Of a stretch of DNA of 64,000 bases, positions 14,201 to 29,200 are shown piece by piece. Both the position numbers and the translations under genes were made by a program. This DNA is from Patiria pectinifera (lineage: Eukaryota; Echinodermata; Asteroidea; Valvatida; Asterinidae): positions 19,854,197-19,918,196 of the forward strand of contig CM057149.1 in NCBI GenBank assembly GCA_029964075.1, written 5' to 3'. Position 1 is the first letter of the stretch. The number at the start of each line of letters is the position of its first letter. The notes beneath the pieces are model-generated. The model was not told the origin of the DNA, did no database searches, and was given only the letters and a program-made list of their open reading frames with translations.

Positions 14201-17200
14201 TCTTTTTTCCCCCAAAGGCTAAATATCTGCAAGACCAACAGTAGGATGTGTTTTAATTTAAGGGGATCATGTTTCCCTTTAGAGAACACACAGGTTTCTT
14301 CAATATTCAGGCAAATTACAAATTGTAAGGGAAATTCTGATAATTCTACATGAACAGACATGTATGCAAACATCTAGCCCTACAAACAGGGCTGTAAAAT
14401 GGCTCTCTTTTACCATTGGTCTAATTACTGTCGCCATTTAGTAAACGACTCTCTTTCAACATTGGTCTTATTACATTGGTCTTATTAGTGTCGCCACTAC
14501 AGTAATAAGACTAATGTTGAAAGAGAGTCATTTACAGGGCCCTGTTTGTAAGGGTTAGTAAACACCCAATACCTCCTAATATTCTTGGGAGCTTTCAATT
14601 TTCCGCCCAAGAGTCCTGTTCAGAATCATGTAAAAAAAATATGACAATCCAGCCATTAAGCTATTTTAGTAGCAGGTTATAAAGACACTTCATGATGGAT
14701 CTCCTTGCATTCGTTTCATCTCCAGTTACTCTTTAATGGGGGTAACCCGAGTAGGCCGACATGTGGTCACCATGAGTAGGATATATTGACACAGAATGTG
14801 TGCTATGTCCTGAGGAAACTATTTTCGGTTAGGGTGTGAACAATACTGAACTTGTTACATGGCTGGATACTTTGACAATTAATGACTGCTTTGTTTTGCT
14901 GATCGCACCCAGCTGTAAATTATACAAACTGCTGTTCTCTGTGTTTTCTATTCCACACTGATATCCCCTTCCCGTGTTGAAATCAAAACGGGTTTACCAT
15001 AAGGCTAAGCAAAACCTGGTCCCAAGGAACAAGGGTAGGCAAGGCATATCCTTGTACCATGGAGCTATAAAAAGGAAGTCGGCTATAGATTTAGGATTTT
15101 TCTAACTGGGTAGAGCCTCTCAACTTTGGTTCCATGCAGGGTTGGATTTTAATTGTGCAGAGTACCAGACCCATGTAGAAGCCATGTTGGATTCCTGCTA
15201 GTGTGAAAGGGTTCCTGAAATCTGTGTTGGACCCGGGTCCAACACATAGATTTCGGATGGTGTGAAAAGGCCCTCAGAGCACAGGAAAATTTTTGAATCC
15301 TCAACAAGGATGCTGGGAAACCGGAAAAACATTTTGAAACTTCAACGAGGATGCTGGGAAGCCAAAAGGTGGTGTGCCACAGCCAGCTGTTGCTGTTTGG
15401 AAAGGTGTGTAAAATATTCACACTGCATAAACACCAAAACACCACCATAGCCAGTCAGTCAATGGACACAACTTAGACATAGTTGGACACATGGCACAAG
15501 AGGAACATACGCAAAACTTGTGTAAACCTTTCTTCTTCTGGGTTACTGTCAATTTCCCTGAGTTTCCCCGATTTTTCGGTGTTTTCCCTGACTGGAAAAA
15601 TGGAAACTCATGTTTCCCTGATTCCCAGAGTGGTTGAGAACCCTAATAAAAAGGCAGCTAGGTTTTCTATAACAAAAATAAGGCTTTGAAACAGTAAATT
15701 ATATCATAGATTATCGGTGATTAACTGATTAACAGCTGCTTACTCAAGAGTTCTTGTCCTGAATTATTTTTATCATATTAAATTCATCCCTGCACCAATG
15801 CATTACGGTTAATTTATGCTTATCAGCCAGCAGGAGGGTAGATAAACAATAATATTTGTTCTACTGATTACTGAAGAGTTTCAGTAGCTTTAGCAAACCA
15901 CAAAAATAAGCAACCTTTGGAGACTGACCTTGTAAACCACAACCATGACCTTATCAACACAAGCACAGTGGAGACACCATGCTAGACTGTCATTACAAAC
16001 AACCGCTTTGATTATCGGTTGTTTATTTCTTATCTACTCCTTGAAATTCATTCAAGTATGAAACATGAGCACAGGCAATGTAATGTTTGGTTCTAAACAA
16101 GCAGTTGGCTTGCTAATTAAAATGGATTGCTATGTCCATGGTTTGGTTAGTCATGGTCACACGAACTGGAAGTACCATGCCATCAACAGTTTTTTTGCAT
16201 TAAAAAAATGTTCAAAGTTGAGTTCGCAAACAGAAAATTCTTTAAGTTCAGATATCTGGCAGACCCAGTGAGACAATAAACATTATTTTGCAGGCATATT
16301 CATATACTGTACTTCGTTCTTTGTCTAGATCTACATGTACTAATAATACAAGCTTAAAGTTCAATGTCATTTTGAATTACCAGTGCAGTATGTACACAGC
16401 CAAAACACGCCTACACAAATCCCAAGGAAAATAAAACTTCCAGAAACTAAAGGTCTACCTGTAATTAGGTTGTGGCACGATACCATAAAAACCCGACTCT
16501 TATTGAATGTCACCCTTTGTGAACCCAGAGCACCGGGCATGAAATCTCAGATTCTGTCTGTGGGGAAATCAAACCAAATTTGGTTTGATTGGGAACACCT
16601 GACCTAACCAGCTAACCGCTGCACGCCTGCCTTATGATTTCTGACAGCCTTATCATATCAGAACGGATTGCCACTGGTTTTTTTTTTCTTTTAAATTAAA
16701 GGACAAGGACTAGGGTATAGAATTGGATACTACAGACCGTGACTTTTAGGAAACTGGTTAAAATTGCCCTTAGCTGTGATACATGTATGAGTAAACGTTA
16801 GGTCCTTGCTGTGTACATACATAGAGCCTTGCCAAATATAACCGGTTCCTCTGAGCTGGAACGGATGAAGTTAACACTTTGGTTAGTCCACAGGGAATTT
16901 GGATGATTGCCTGGCTGAGCTGAGGTGAAAGCCTTCACTCTTGGGGCACTGTTCTGAGGTGGCCCCAAACTGCCCAGTCTTTCAGTACGGTCCTTTGTTT
17001 GTTGTTTAAGGTAAGCATGAGGGCAATCTGAATATGATTGGGGTTAGCAATAATGACTTTTGGACAAGTAGTTAAAAGATTGATACCTTTTTTAAATTGT
17101 TGAAAGATTCAAGCTAAAAATGCAACTATGCAAGACCAACATACATGTGTACACATTGTACTCACAGTACAAGGACTGTCTGTTCTTTTTAAGTACAAAA

Positions 17201-20200
17201 GTTCCTTGTTCAAGTTTAATGAGCCCATAAAATTATATGGTGATCACACCCACTAGAGAGAGAGGACTTTTGTTTGACGTTTCATGGATGAAAAAGAGCA
17301 ACAGGTATCAATTAACAAGGTATGCAAATTTACACCTGATGAGAAACACAGTAATAGTTTGAAGGCTATACCGGTTACTTGTATAATGAAACAAAACATT
17401 TAAGGTTGGACCCGGCCATGCGAACGAGAAAGACTAAATTTACTGAAACCGGAGTGAGAACAACATGTGCAGGAGTGGGTGGCAAGAACACTGATTGAAA
17501 GCGGATGTTCTCAAATATTGATAAACACCTCTTCAATCATCAGAAAAACGTCTGTCGTGCCTGTTCTCAGGCCTTCAAGGCCTCGTACAAGCTCATCCAT
17601 AAATGAACAGCCCATGATTCTGAACATTTGGAAATGTCGTTTATATTACCCGCTGGTGTATGAAAGCTCTGAAGATGACTGCTCAGCCACTTCCAAATTC
17701 CAGTTTATTTACGGCAGCACAAATATTTCATTTCTAAAGAAGAAAAAGACGCTCCTGCAGAAAAAAAACTGGAGGCAAGCAAGCGAGCTCCAACTCCTCA
17801 TATCATATTCCAATGCCTTGGACTTTAGTCTAGAACACTTTGGGTTGCCATCTGCTTTTGACTTCAGCGTTCCCGGAATATATTATGAGCACAACGATGC
17901 CTGCGTAACTCATTTTAATATTTAGGTCCTGCGGGCCAGTCGGTTCAAGAGCATTAAAAGCACAACTGATATCTCGATAAAATTTACTGGCTGAGGGAGA
18001 AGACTGCTGGTCAATGTCACGAAAAAGAGCAAGAACTCACCCCGAAGTTCAAGACTGGTTATCGGAAAGTATCAGCATGGTGTTGATAAAATTAAGATAA
18101 TTGCAAATCCATACCTGTGAAAATATTAATTTTCACAGCGTCAGCTAGTTTTCGTACCACAATGTGAGTGCAGTTGCCACTGAAATTAACTTAAATGTTG
18201 AGTCTCCCAGATTCCTTCCTCCGTATTATAAAAAGTTTGAGTCCCACTTGCAATAAATTTTCTGTGTCTAAATTAGGTCAGTGTCATAAATCCCAATATC
18301 GGCAACCCTAAAGGGCCGACAAGTGCATAAATGTGCCTGTGGGCCTACGTGACTTCCAACAGATCTGTAAAAGCCCTTGTGCAGACACCGTATTTTTTTC
18401 ATTATTTGATCAGCCCGGGTGATTTCCTTCCACTTTATTTCCATTCTGGGTATTTGTATTCCTATCAAACAATACATGTAACTCTTGCACTCCAAAAGAT
18501 TTACAGAGATCGGAATGATTTACAAATTGGGAACCTACAGGCTACAGTTACTTTACTCCATCCACTGTGAAACACCAACCTATCAAGAAGTAAAATGAAG
18601 TATTCTAAGCCAAACTTTTATGCAGGCTCTGTTAAATTTGAAAGTGACCATGATGAAGATTTTGGCAGCACTTTAAGAATAAAGTATCCAACATGACTTT
18701 TGATCAACTGTTTTTTTGTCCAAGCCAAGCCAGTTAAACTCACAGCTAATGACAGGGCTACTTTCTAAACATCAACTCTCATCTGCCTAGAAATAGAAGA
18801 GAACTTTGTGTGGTCTCTTTACATCTTCGTGTTGGACCCGGGTCCAAAACAGAGGTTTCAGGAGCCCCTTAAGAATCCAACACGGCTTTTACACGGGTCT
18901 GGTGCTCTACACGGGTAAAAAAAAAAAATTGGTAAAAACTTTTTTTGGGGGGGGGGGGGGGGGTAAACAATTGTTTTAGTCCCACGATATGACTGTGGTG
19001 ATATGTGGCCTATTTTCGAGTAGTAGGGTGAAAATGGAGCCACCAATGTCAAAATAGTCAATCCCCTCAAAAAAAATTCTAAAAAACCCAATGTTTTTTT
19101 TCCATGGCCAAAAATTTTGGCAACATTTAAAAAAAAAAAATCATTTCCTTAAAAAAAATGAAAACAAAAGTGAGCCCCCTCTCCCCCCACCCAAATCCAA
19201 ATCCTGGGTGCGCCACTGCTCAGAGGTTGAAAAACCAAAATCTACAGCCGACCCGTGTACATATGTACAATGTAGTGTGAACAGTATGCCTGGCCTACCT
19301 GTGTTTGGTGGGACCCAGTTCCACTAATGGTGGACCCGTGTAGATTATAACACAGGTAAGCGAGAAGACAGTGTAAAAAGGCCTCCTGACTTACATTACA
19401 TTCAATGCAATATGCTTCTCCAAGAACGACACTGAAGAATTTGTAATCGCTGCGGCTTACATTTTTACTGCATGAGTTTTCATTTGCAGTTTCATATCTC
19501 GGCATTGGTTACATCACAATTGATCCAGGTGCGGGGGAATCCGCGTTACAGAGGGACTGCAATTAATTGCCGGGATCAGGAAATCAAACTTGATCCTTGT
19601 GGTCATGACAAAGGCACTTCAGGAAGGAATTTGAGCAGTATTGCCAGATATTACTGTCCCCCTGGTGAAAAGACAGGAAGTAATAAAGAATGACAGACAC
19701 AGCCCCACAATCAGAACACCATCAACGGAATAAACATTCAATTCCTGCTAACTCTGATTCTTCGAACATTTACATGGACACTATAGTTTACCAGTTTGTA
19801 GCATTACCTATCGGTAATGTACATATTACAGTCAATTCTTGTGAATTCTAACTCAGCTGGATCAAAATGTTTGTTATATCGGAATGCTGTATTAAAAGTG
19901 AAGCACTGGTCTATTAGATCATGTCTAATTAATTGTGCACATAAATACACAGTCTAGTCCAGATTGAGGCTTCAGTGTATACGTGTTCACTATTTATAAC
20001 AAGAATTATGTAAAAAACATCAGAATTTGTATAAACCCTCTTTTTGTTTGATCAGTCACAGAGAGTCGAAAAGTCAATCCTGTTCCCCTGCCATGACTTT
20101 TACACAGGCTAGTCACCAACAGTCAGATCATACATGTACGTCAATAGGCATCTTGACTAGTCAAATTCCATCAACAGACAAAAGTAGGTAACTGGTAGTA

Positions 20201-23200
20201 CTAGTAGCATGTCTATTCCTTCCTCCATGCTGGTAGGCACAGCTGGCTTATCAATCTCCTACAGTCAAAGCACACGGTTTCATAACAATCACAGCCAGTC
20301 AATCCTGCTTTATAAAGGCAAGGAGCACTCAATTGTTAAAAACAGTCGCTCGATTTCTTCTGACAGCTGGGCTGGCCTTGTTGAAATTGCCAGCCAGAGA
20401 GGGAGGGTTAAAAAAGAGATTAAACTGAAAAACATTGTCTGTACAGCATCTACATATACACACATTAAAGTGATGATCTGAATTCTTGTATCTACACAAA
20501 TAAGAATTTCTGATTTAAAATCTTGTTCATTTATGGCATACACTGACATTTGTAAACATTAACAACATAAAACTTTCAAGTACGTGCTTGTATAAAGATG
20601 GGTTATGCAAGATTTCAAAAAAGATACATGGGGTAGTTTTGTAACAATTTGACATACTTGTAAGTTGTAGCATTGCACGTCACTCGATACATGTAAATGT
20701 AGAAACGTCGTATAAAAACAGGAAATAGCATGTACGCGTGTACAATGTACATGCCAACAACACATTTAAGCTGTCAAAACTACTGCCATACTACAATAAT
20801 AGAAAAAGAACCCCTAGATTCGACTCATAAATAAACAGCAGTACAGCTTTATTGTGTGAAGTGTATCAGTGTGCACGGTGTGTACATTCAGTCACTTGAC
20901 ATTGTTTGCAGGTCAAGTTGGGGTCAGATGCCAATGTAGATTTATGTGGAATTATTCGGAGGGAAGTACTGCCACACAATCTGATGTGATTTTTTTTCTT
21001 TCAACAATGACATTCTTTCATATTTCTGGGTTTTAAAGTGCAGTTGCACAGCCGTTTGGTTCAGCATCAGGTTCTCAGTTGCCTTTTCTGTTCATTTTTT
21101 GTGGTCTTTGGAAATACCGTAGGCTTCTGTTTTACGTGTAAACGAATGCGGTAACTTATGCAGTAATTAAATACAAACATGTACCGGTACATGACCAACA
21201 TACATGTACGTGTATATTAGCTAATGTATTTGTTCATTGTTCATATTTCCTGGTGGGCATATTGAGTAACCAATGCTTCTCACATTGCATGGTCTACTTT
21301 TCCATAAACTAACAATCGTAAGCAGGTTTAATAAATATTTCAATTTTGTCACAGGCACGTTATGGTGTCAACATGACGTGAATTAAAGTGCAATTTCGCA
21401 CTAAATTGTAAACACCATGTCCATCTGCTCTTGCAACAATGGGGAATGCGGGGCAGATGACAATAAATAAATCTTGAATCGTGAATCTTGAGATTGCTAG
21501 ATATTAATGAAGCTGTTAACCTCGACATGTACATATAGTATGCACTGTCCAATTTGATATTTATTTCTCTCTTTTTTTAAAAAAATATCGCGAGCTAGGG
21601 GCTTGCCAAATTTTGATGAACTGCAGGAATAAAAATAAATATTAGAATTCACATGATAATGTATTGATCTTTACCGTGTTTACCGATGCTAGAGTAGATG
21701 TACACATGTACAGTTTACATGTACACACTGGCATGAACTGTAGGGCGAAAACTGGCCTATTAATTATGATAACTGTACGTACACGTATGTATTAAATTTT
21801 CATTTGGTACATTTTCAACATTCCAAAGTCAAACATCAACCATCATGACTGTTGTCATGACGCGACGATGACAGTCTTTAATAGTGCTCAAAATTATAGT
21901 TAAACTCTGTTTTTACATTTATTCTGAATAGATGTACATCAAAATACAAATAACCACCCGTTAGGCTTGATCCATGGTTAATAATAAAATATATATATTG
22001 GTTGGTTGCTGAAGTGTTTAGTAATGGTTTTCGTTCTTTCACTGTGTGCAGAGTACACACTCCATCATTGTTCACGACTGTTACTCGCGTGAACCAGTAA
22101 AGTCAAGTACTATCGTGACCATGCCCACTGCTAGCATGTCATACGAAAAAGAGCAAAATACTTCAACTTTCTAACATGTGTCACTGATGCTGTCATCTTA
22201 CCATGTCATGACGTACATGTACACTTACACCAAATAGTACACACACTGCCCGACCCACTGCAGTGCAATGCATTTGCTATTGCTAAGCATGTACAGTGTA
22301 GTCTGCACAACTGTACATCATCATGTACTGATGTATTTTACCATGGAGCTACCGGTATATTAAACATGTACGTGTCATAAACCATACAGAATAAACTGAT
22401 CATGATCAAACATGTACTCACACTTTTCAGTCACCCAAACGCCCTGCTTGTACAGTCCAACTCCTAATCCTATCATACAATTTACATCCCACAGCAACAC
22501 CAAAAAGGTCCTGAATTATGAACTGAATGAGCCACTGTGGTACGAGCACTAGAGGGACTAGTCCCTGCCGCTGAGCAGGCTGCTGCAATATGAACAGTCT
22601 AGTGATTCAAGGGTCCTACCCGCAAATGAATGACTTACAACCTCCACCCGCAGGCGAGTAATTACCGTCAGGACACTACCACTTTCTGCAAGGGGTGTTC
22701 AGATCAAACCTAAGCAGGATGGGCATGTGCAATGACTTCACACTCGAGATATTACAGTGCTGTATGTAAATTTCCAGAATGGTTCATGATTTTGAGAATG
22801 GATCCATCTGTAATCTCCAAATGGTAGACGCCACAAAATTGAGTGTCTGCCGCAAGACTGAGAATGAGTCATATTTCAGTGTTAAGTCTTGTGTTTGGCA
22901 TAATTTCATAGGGATTTGGTTACATTATGCTCTTTTTTCCCCCCACATATACTCGAATCTAGGTTACAAAATTTGGGTACAAGTACCGGGTAGTACAAAC
23001 CTAGTTTAAATTTAACAGAAAGCCTATCACCTCCACAGCTTAATGTACAGTCTGTGTTCTTTGGCAGACTTTTATCTACCTAGTTTTCCTCCAGATGCAA
23101 TTGTGTTGTTGTAATTTTTGTAATTCTTAATATTTTATTTTGTCTCATCCATTTCCCTACATAATGTGATGCAGTGAGGTTTCAAATTTATATATAATGA

Positions 23201-26200
23201 ACTAGCTTTTCTATCTGAATTCTTCAAGTATAAATTATTCTACATTTATATGGGCAAAAGGTATTTGATTTTTGTTTCCTTAGCAACATACACTGTATCT
23301 CGACAAAAGCCAAGTTATATAAACTAACCTGTAATTAGTATTCTATGGATTTAAATATCTTTTACATGTGTAGATGCATGTACAATGTAGTGTGACATTT
23401 GATATTTAGGCCTACTTCATTTCTCTGTTGAGTATTTAAATCTCCTCCACCCAAAATACACTTATGTGACTTTTCCAGCAACTCAATTTCCACCTACCGG
23501 TACCTGCAAATATCAAATCTTGAGTGCAATGTAATCACAAAGGTTCCTCCCATCAAGATCTAATTTAGCTGCATGTCTTCCTATCTTACTTAATATCTTA
23601 ATGACTAACATAAAAACCTGATTAGTTGCTGGGAAACCAGACAGCAACATGTAAATTGCTATTAACATAATCTACCTGTACCACATACATTTGTAAACCC
23701 AACCATTCATGAATGACAAAACAGTGTATGTCCAGTGCAGCAAGCAGCTCATGTGAATAAAAAGTATGTCAATTAACAACACACTACGCATACCAGAAAT
23801 GGTATTATCTTCAACAGTGTAAGGATCAAATGACAAAAGAAAAAAAATATTCACACTGAGCAAACAAGAGATTGAGAAGTTGGGTCCACATAATTGCAAT
23901 CGGGCAAACAGTTAGAATAATGAGGCGAATCCAAAGGGCAAATTATAATGTGTGGTTATACAGTGAAAAGAAGAATTCTTAGATATGCGCTGGGCTTTAT
24001 GTAGGGACCACTGGGGGTACTTCCGAAATTCTTGGCCCATGACTCACACTCTAGCACAAGGACTAGCATTGATCCCTGTAGGAACTGTGCTGCACCGCAT
24101 GTATTATTTAAGCATTAATACCCACCAATTCACAATGTCTGTAAATGTGGTCGCTGTTGCAAGCCCATGTTTGCGCACCGTCTCACTTTTTATGTTGTTT
24201 GGTGAATTCAATTATTTAATGTTGGCAAATTATTAAGCAACTGAATTTTTTACAAAACACTTGGCATGCATGTACACAAAGGCAGGAGTACCGGTACAAT
24301 GGTGTTGATTATGTTATGAAGGGACTATCAAATTTTTCAATAATTGATTTCATTCAGCTTTAAACTACATGTATTCTCATCTCTATTAACATTTTGTAAA
24401 CACTAATACATTTTGAACTGTACCTGTTCGTTGGTGGAATTTTCAAAAAAAACTTTCATGTTTACTCAAAACGTTCGAGCACGCTAGAGATAAACTTAAA
24501 GGGACACTCCATCCTGGAAACCGCCGTGCTAGAAGTAAACAATCTTAAACATAAACATTTTGGCGATTTCAGGGGGATGTACCCTTTAAAACAAAACAAA
24601 AACTAAAGCTTTGCTACGATTCTTTTGAAATTTGTTCCTAGATAAATTTGCTGTCACCGTAGAGCTTTAAAAAAAGGATGATGATTATACAACATCGAAC
24701 TGTAAATTTGAAGACCAATTTTGGATCATGAAAAATCACGTCCCCGATACATGTATCCATTGTTCATTATTTTCAACATACTGTGCTATAATAAAATAAC
24801 ATACAAGTACATACTTGGGCTGTCAGAACATGGCAATTTATACGAACACATGTTAACGGACATAAACATGCATTTATCTCACCATCATTCATGGCCTCCG
24901 ATGGAATTTCTCGTCACACCCACATTAATCAAATCATGAGCAAATTTGGGAGATAAACGTCATCCTGCAGTAGTCACTGACTAAAATGCAGACATCAACG
25001 TGCAGACGTGATCCGTGACCTTATAGCCAACTACCAAGAGAATGGGTCTCGGGTAGCTTGGATACGGTATCACCTTTCAAACGCATCAACATCATGGCCT
25101 GCGTAGCTTGTTGGATCGGCAGGATGAGCAGAGGATCCGACGACGCCAAATGAAGATGAAGGGAATACTGATCCAATTCCACTAGGCATTTACAGTAACT
25201 TTACCAGATGTCCACTTGATATAAATAGCTGTAGGAATGTCACATGTGAATGAAATGAAGACGCTCCTGTTGCAGAGTACAAAATTGGTCCGAGTCTCTA
25301 AACCCTTGAGAATGTGTTATATACAGGGAAATGATGAAGAGTTTATGAATTTTGGAATTTTGTAAAGTTGTTGTGCATGTGGGGAAGATTTTACTGAACG
25401 TTTAGAGAGTCCAAGATGATACTTCGGAAAAGATTCAAGTATACATAACAGAAACTTAACTTAAGAAAGAACTTCAAAAAAATGTGAAGTGCAGGGGGCA
25501 GAGAATCTCACAATAAGATTTGTTTTCAGGATTTTTGGGCAATGCCCCCCCCCCTCCCCAAATGCCCATCAATTTTGTTTTTGTTACATTATCAAGTACC
25601 GATATTTAATTTATGCCCTGAGCTAAAAAAAAAAAACAATTCCATATATCTCCACTTTCATTTCAATACTGAAACCGACAATGTCCCCCCCCCCAAAAAA
25701 AAACACGCAACACATTTCCCATCAATTGTTCTTTTTTTTTACAACATCAAGCATACCATGAGCTAAATAAACAATTCCATGTATCTCTGCTTTCATTTCA
25801 ATACTGAAACGGACAGTTTTTTCCCCTTTATGTTCATTTCCCTATCATTGGCCCCTCACCCTCACATTTCCTCATGATCAGAGTTTTTACCCAAAGGGAT
25901 GGCCGTGACGTTATCAGCGAGGAAAGACCTTAGCATTTAATCTCTAATTACTTCGGGAGGGGAGAAACTGGATTAATCTAATATTGTGTCTGTCGTTAAG
26001 ACACAGTCTGTCTGACTGGGAGGCGAGAGGATTGAGAAAATAGATCAAAATGATAACTGGTTCTCGGGAGGTACCAGTGACATTTCATCATCGCCTTAAG
26101 TGGGCTGAGAACGTGACTTTAGCATCACATCTGTTACACTACTCAAGGAATGAGTTTAAATATTTCCCAGTTACTCAGTGTTTTTGTACCCGAAAGGGAT

Positions 26201-29200
26201 CTGTCCAATAAACTCAAGGGTGGATCCAAAGAGGGAGGGGGGGGGGAGGGTAACCACACCAATAACCATGTCATCTCTCAATATTGCAAATCTTGGGTCA
26301 ATGCTTCAGGCTTTTGTATGCATTGCCTTTAACACCTAGTCCAATCTAGTCACAAAAATGTAGTACTTCGACACCCAAGTCACCCCCCTTTCGAAAATCC
26401 TGGATCCGCCACTAAAACTTAAATCCTCGATGCTGATTGGTCTTCCCCAAGTTTTTCCAATTGTCAAATTTTCCAATGGCCTTCCCACTGAAAATTTGTT
26501 TCGGATTGGCATTTGAAAATTTGGAGGGTAAATTTTACATGAATTAAAAAACACAGGTTGTCCAAGATGCTTAAGTTTTTTTATGGCTTACCTTCATTAA
26601 ATAAAACTCCTGTGTTCCCCAACAGCCTGATATCTCATGAACACCTAGACCCTCTGGCTCCCAATGCTCAATGAAACACCCACAATTTTGTTGGCAGTTA
26701 TTTATAACCAAAACCACTGTCACACAACCACACGTCCTTCCAGAGAGTTTATTAAAGTTCTCATACAAAAAGTTCTCATACAAAAAGTTGTTGGTGTGGA
26801 ATTGTGGAAACACCCCAAAACTGCTTCAGTGGTTTTGGATACAATACACAATGAATGAGACATTCATTTATGGTCTAACAGGCAGTGTTTCAGGTGTCAT
26901 GACCAAAAAGCACTGACAATGTTGTCTTGGTCCCAAACAGTGGAACAAACAAAGACCCATTGTTAAATAGGCTCAACGGAGTGCCAAGAATGGGCAGAAT
27001 CTTTTTTTTTTATACAACTGTTCAAATATTGATACGACATTGATCATGTTGATATTGTGCTGCGCAAAGCAAATAATGTCACTCCAGTGAATGAGGAACT
27101 TCCCTATTTCTTGGTAGGCAAGTTTTGTGAAAGAGGCCGAACATCAAATTTGAAGTTCTCAAATTTGCTTTCATTTGATTCCCAAGCAACATGTGAGTGA
27201 GACCAATCATAGCAAGCCCCATTATTTCCGCTTGGTTGTTGCCAATATTTTCCAGTTCAGAGATATGACAAAATGAAATGCTCAATTTATACGCACTGTA
27301 CACTGCAATTTTTTTCTAAATCACTACACTCTTTCTTCTTGCTGAAGTGAAGCCAGATTTGATTTGCAATATATTTTCAATTTCCCATCGGTTGAGAGCC
27401 CGTCACTTGGGTTGTTTTAAACCACCAATAAAACACCGCTGCATTTGTGCCACATCGCGCAGTACACGCCACGCGAGTGCCCGTGTCTAGGAGATTTTTA
27501 GCACTGCGTGCGCAAGGCACATACCATAGACATGGCCAGAGGTGTGTTTCACAAACATGAAATAAAATTGTTGAACAAAATCTTTGGAAAGTTGAATATT
27601 TTTGACTTGCTTTGACTCTTTACCAAAAGGTCGGCTTCGGCTCCAGCCATTATCCACATCCAGGGCCCTAGCCGGTTTTAACCGTACCGGTACTTGTGTG
27701 ATATCAGCCATTAGCACATATTTATTCCCTTATTTGTGATGCAGGATCGATCTTACAACAGGAACCCCACTTAAATCCTAAGATGTGTTGTAAGATAAGA
27801 CGAGTTCCGTCATAGTGCCCTTCCATCTCGATTTTTTAATGAGACCTGTAAGGCTGTATGGGTTCAAACCTGCGTCATTTGCACATACTTCGGAGGGCAA
27901 ATAACAAATGGATTTCACGCACTGAATTGACACATCCTATATTTAGTCACATTCAATGCGTACCCTTACCGGTACCTTGATTAAATGCACATTTTTCTGT
28001 GTAGTACTACTAGCATGAAATGCTTTCCTGCCTATTTTCAATATGGAGAACTCGCAAGAAACTTCACTTGATAAATCCCAAATTGTCAATACCCCTCCCA
28101 CTCCCTTCTCTCTAGAAAACCAAACACCCTGTGGGTCAGGATTTCTTGTTTTAAATCCTTTATAATCCAGCTGACAGGTTCTTAAACTAACAGTTACATC
28201 ATAAACAGCCTGGCATGCTAGGCAAAGGTGAAAGAATTGGTTGCGGGTTATCAACAATACGCTGATAACAGTTTCCTGCTTATACTTGCCTGATGTCAAC
28301 AACTGAGTCAGATTTTATTGACAGTTCAAGACCAAAGTGTCAATAAAAAAATGTTCCCATGTGCCTTTGAGTTGATCAAACTTGAAGGTCAGGTTATTCA
28401 GGCTTTCATACAGTGTCTGAAACTATGTGATCCTACATGACATCACATCAGACTTATTACTATAAAACTATGTCCCTTCTCAAACTTGAATCAAAACACC
28501 CAATTGTTGGGCAATAAAGCATGGTTCATCTTCTATGGTTCATCCACAAAATCATCCACAAAATAAAACTCCAGAACAAACTCTATCACTGTCAGTGATT
28601 CAAAGGCATGCAACTGGGAAGTCACAAGAAAAGAGGAAATTGCAAGCTCTGTCACAGTGCCTTTCAAATGTTTAATGGTACACAACAGAAGTTCAAAAAG
28701 AGGAAATCAGCTTATCCGAGGAAAAGTTGCATGCCTGCTGATACATGTACATTTTGTACATGTAATATCTCTGTGTATCGGTACAATATAAAATAATATG
28801 GTTCAGTCACCGTTTTTCAGAACCCTTCACACCCCCTTAAAAAACATGGGGCATAAATAGAGTTGACAAAGATTTACGAGGGGTGCAGCTTCGTGGGTGA
28901 GTTGCCCGCATCATAAGAGAACGTCTTCTTTGCAAGCTAACACGTGTGAAACACGCTATCAACTCGTAAACTCATGAACCCACACATGTACACAGTATAC
29001 TTTGCGCTTTATAATATAGCGGTGATATAGCGTTTGTGTTAGAGCGTCAAAAATTTAACTTTCCATTGAAAACGGTTGTTATTCACTGAAAAATTCCGAG
29101 TACAATTGCACATAATGGAAAAAAAACACCTGCTGACTCCTTGGTGCGTTGTGTAAATCCATTGTATAAGGCCAGATGACTTTTTCTTATGAGGCAGGTA

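Larger units (their letters stand above)
11569..17528. other. Intron, about 6 kb, repeat-rich
   Basis: Contains the CCTCAATCC element (11863-12115), the palindromic element at 14381-14550, a copy of the GTGTAGAG palindrome family (15095-15275), a local duplication (15288-15365), a possible hAT-like fragment (15540-15645) and a possible degenerate SINE head (16560-16650). A GTAAGT donor-like site at 12710 has no open frame behind it. No supported exon was found. Confidence 0.5.
17620..22755. other. Intron, about 5.1 kb
   Basis: Contains two copies of the GTGTAGAG palindrome family (18825-18920, 19235-19395), long A, T and G homopolymers (18910-19190), and the inverted partner of the 5.2 kb repeat (20075-20345). 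A minus-strand frame at 19587-19665 with a superb acceptor (TTCCTGTCTTTTCACCAG) reads GDSNIWQYCSNSFLKC, but ends at a weak donor and stop. A second possible exon at 22639-22685 has strong splice signals but the wrong phase. Confidence 0.45.

Noticed and set aside
17467-17925. 152-codon plus-strand open frame
   Set aside because: No recognisable motif, ordinary composition, and it overlaps a better-supported minus-strand exon candidate at 17529-17619.
18035-18120. Minus-strand exon between TTTTCACAG and GTGAGT
   Set aside because: Excellent splice signals but a stop in every frame; at best a non-coding or cryptic exon.
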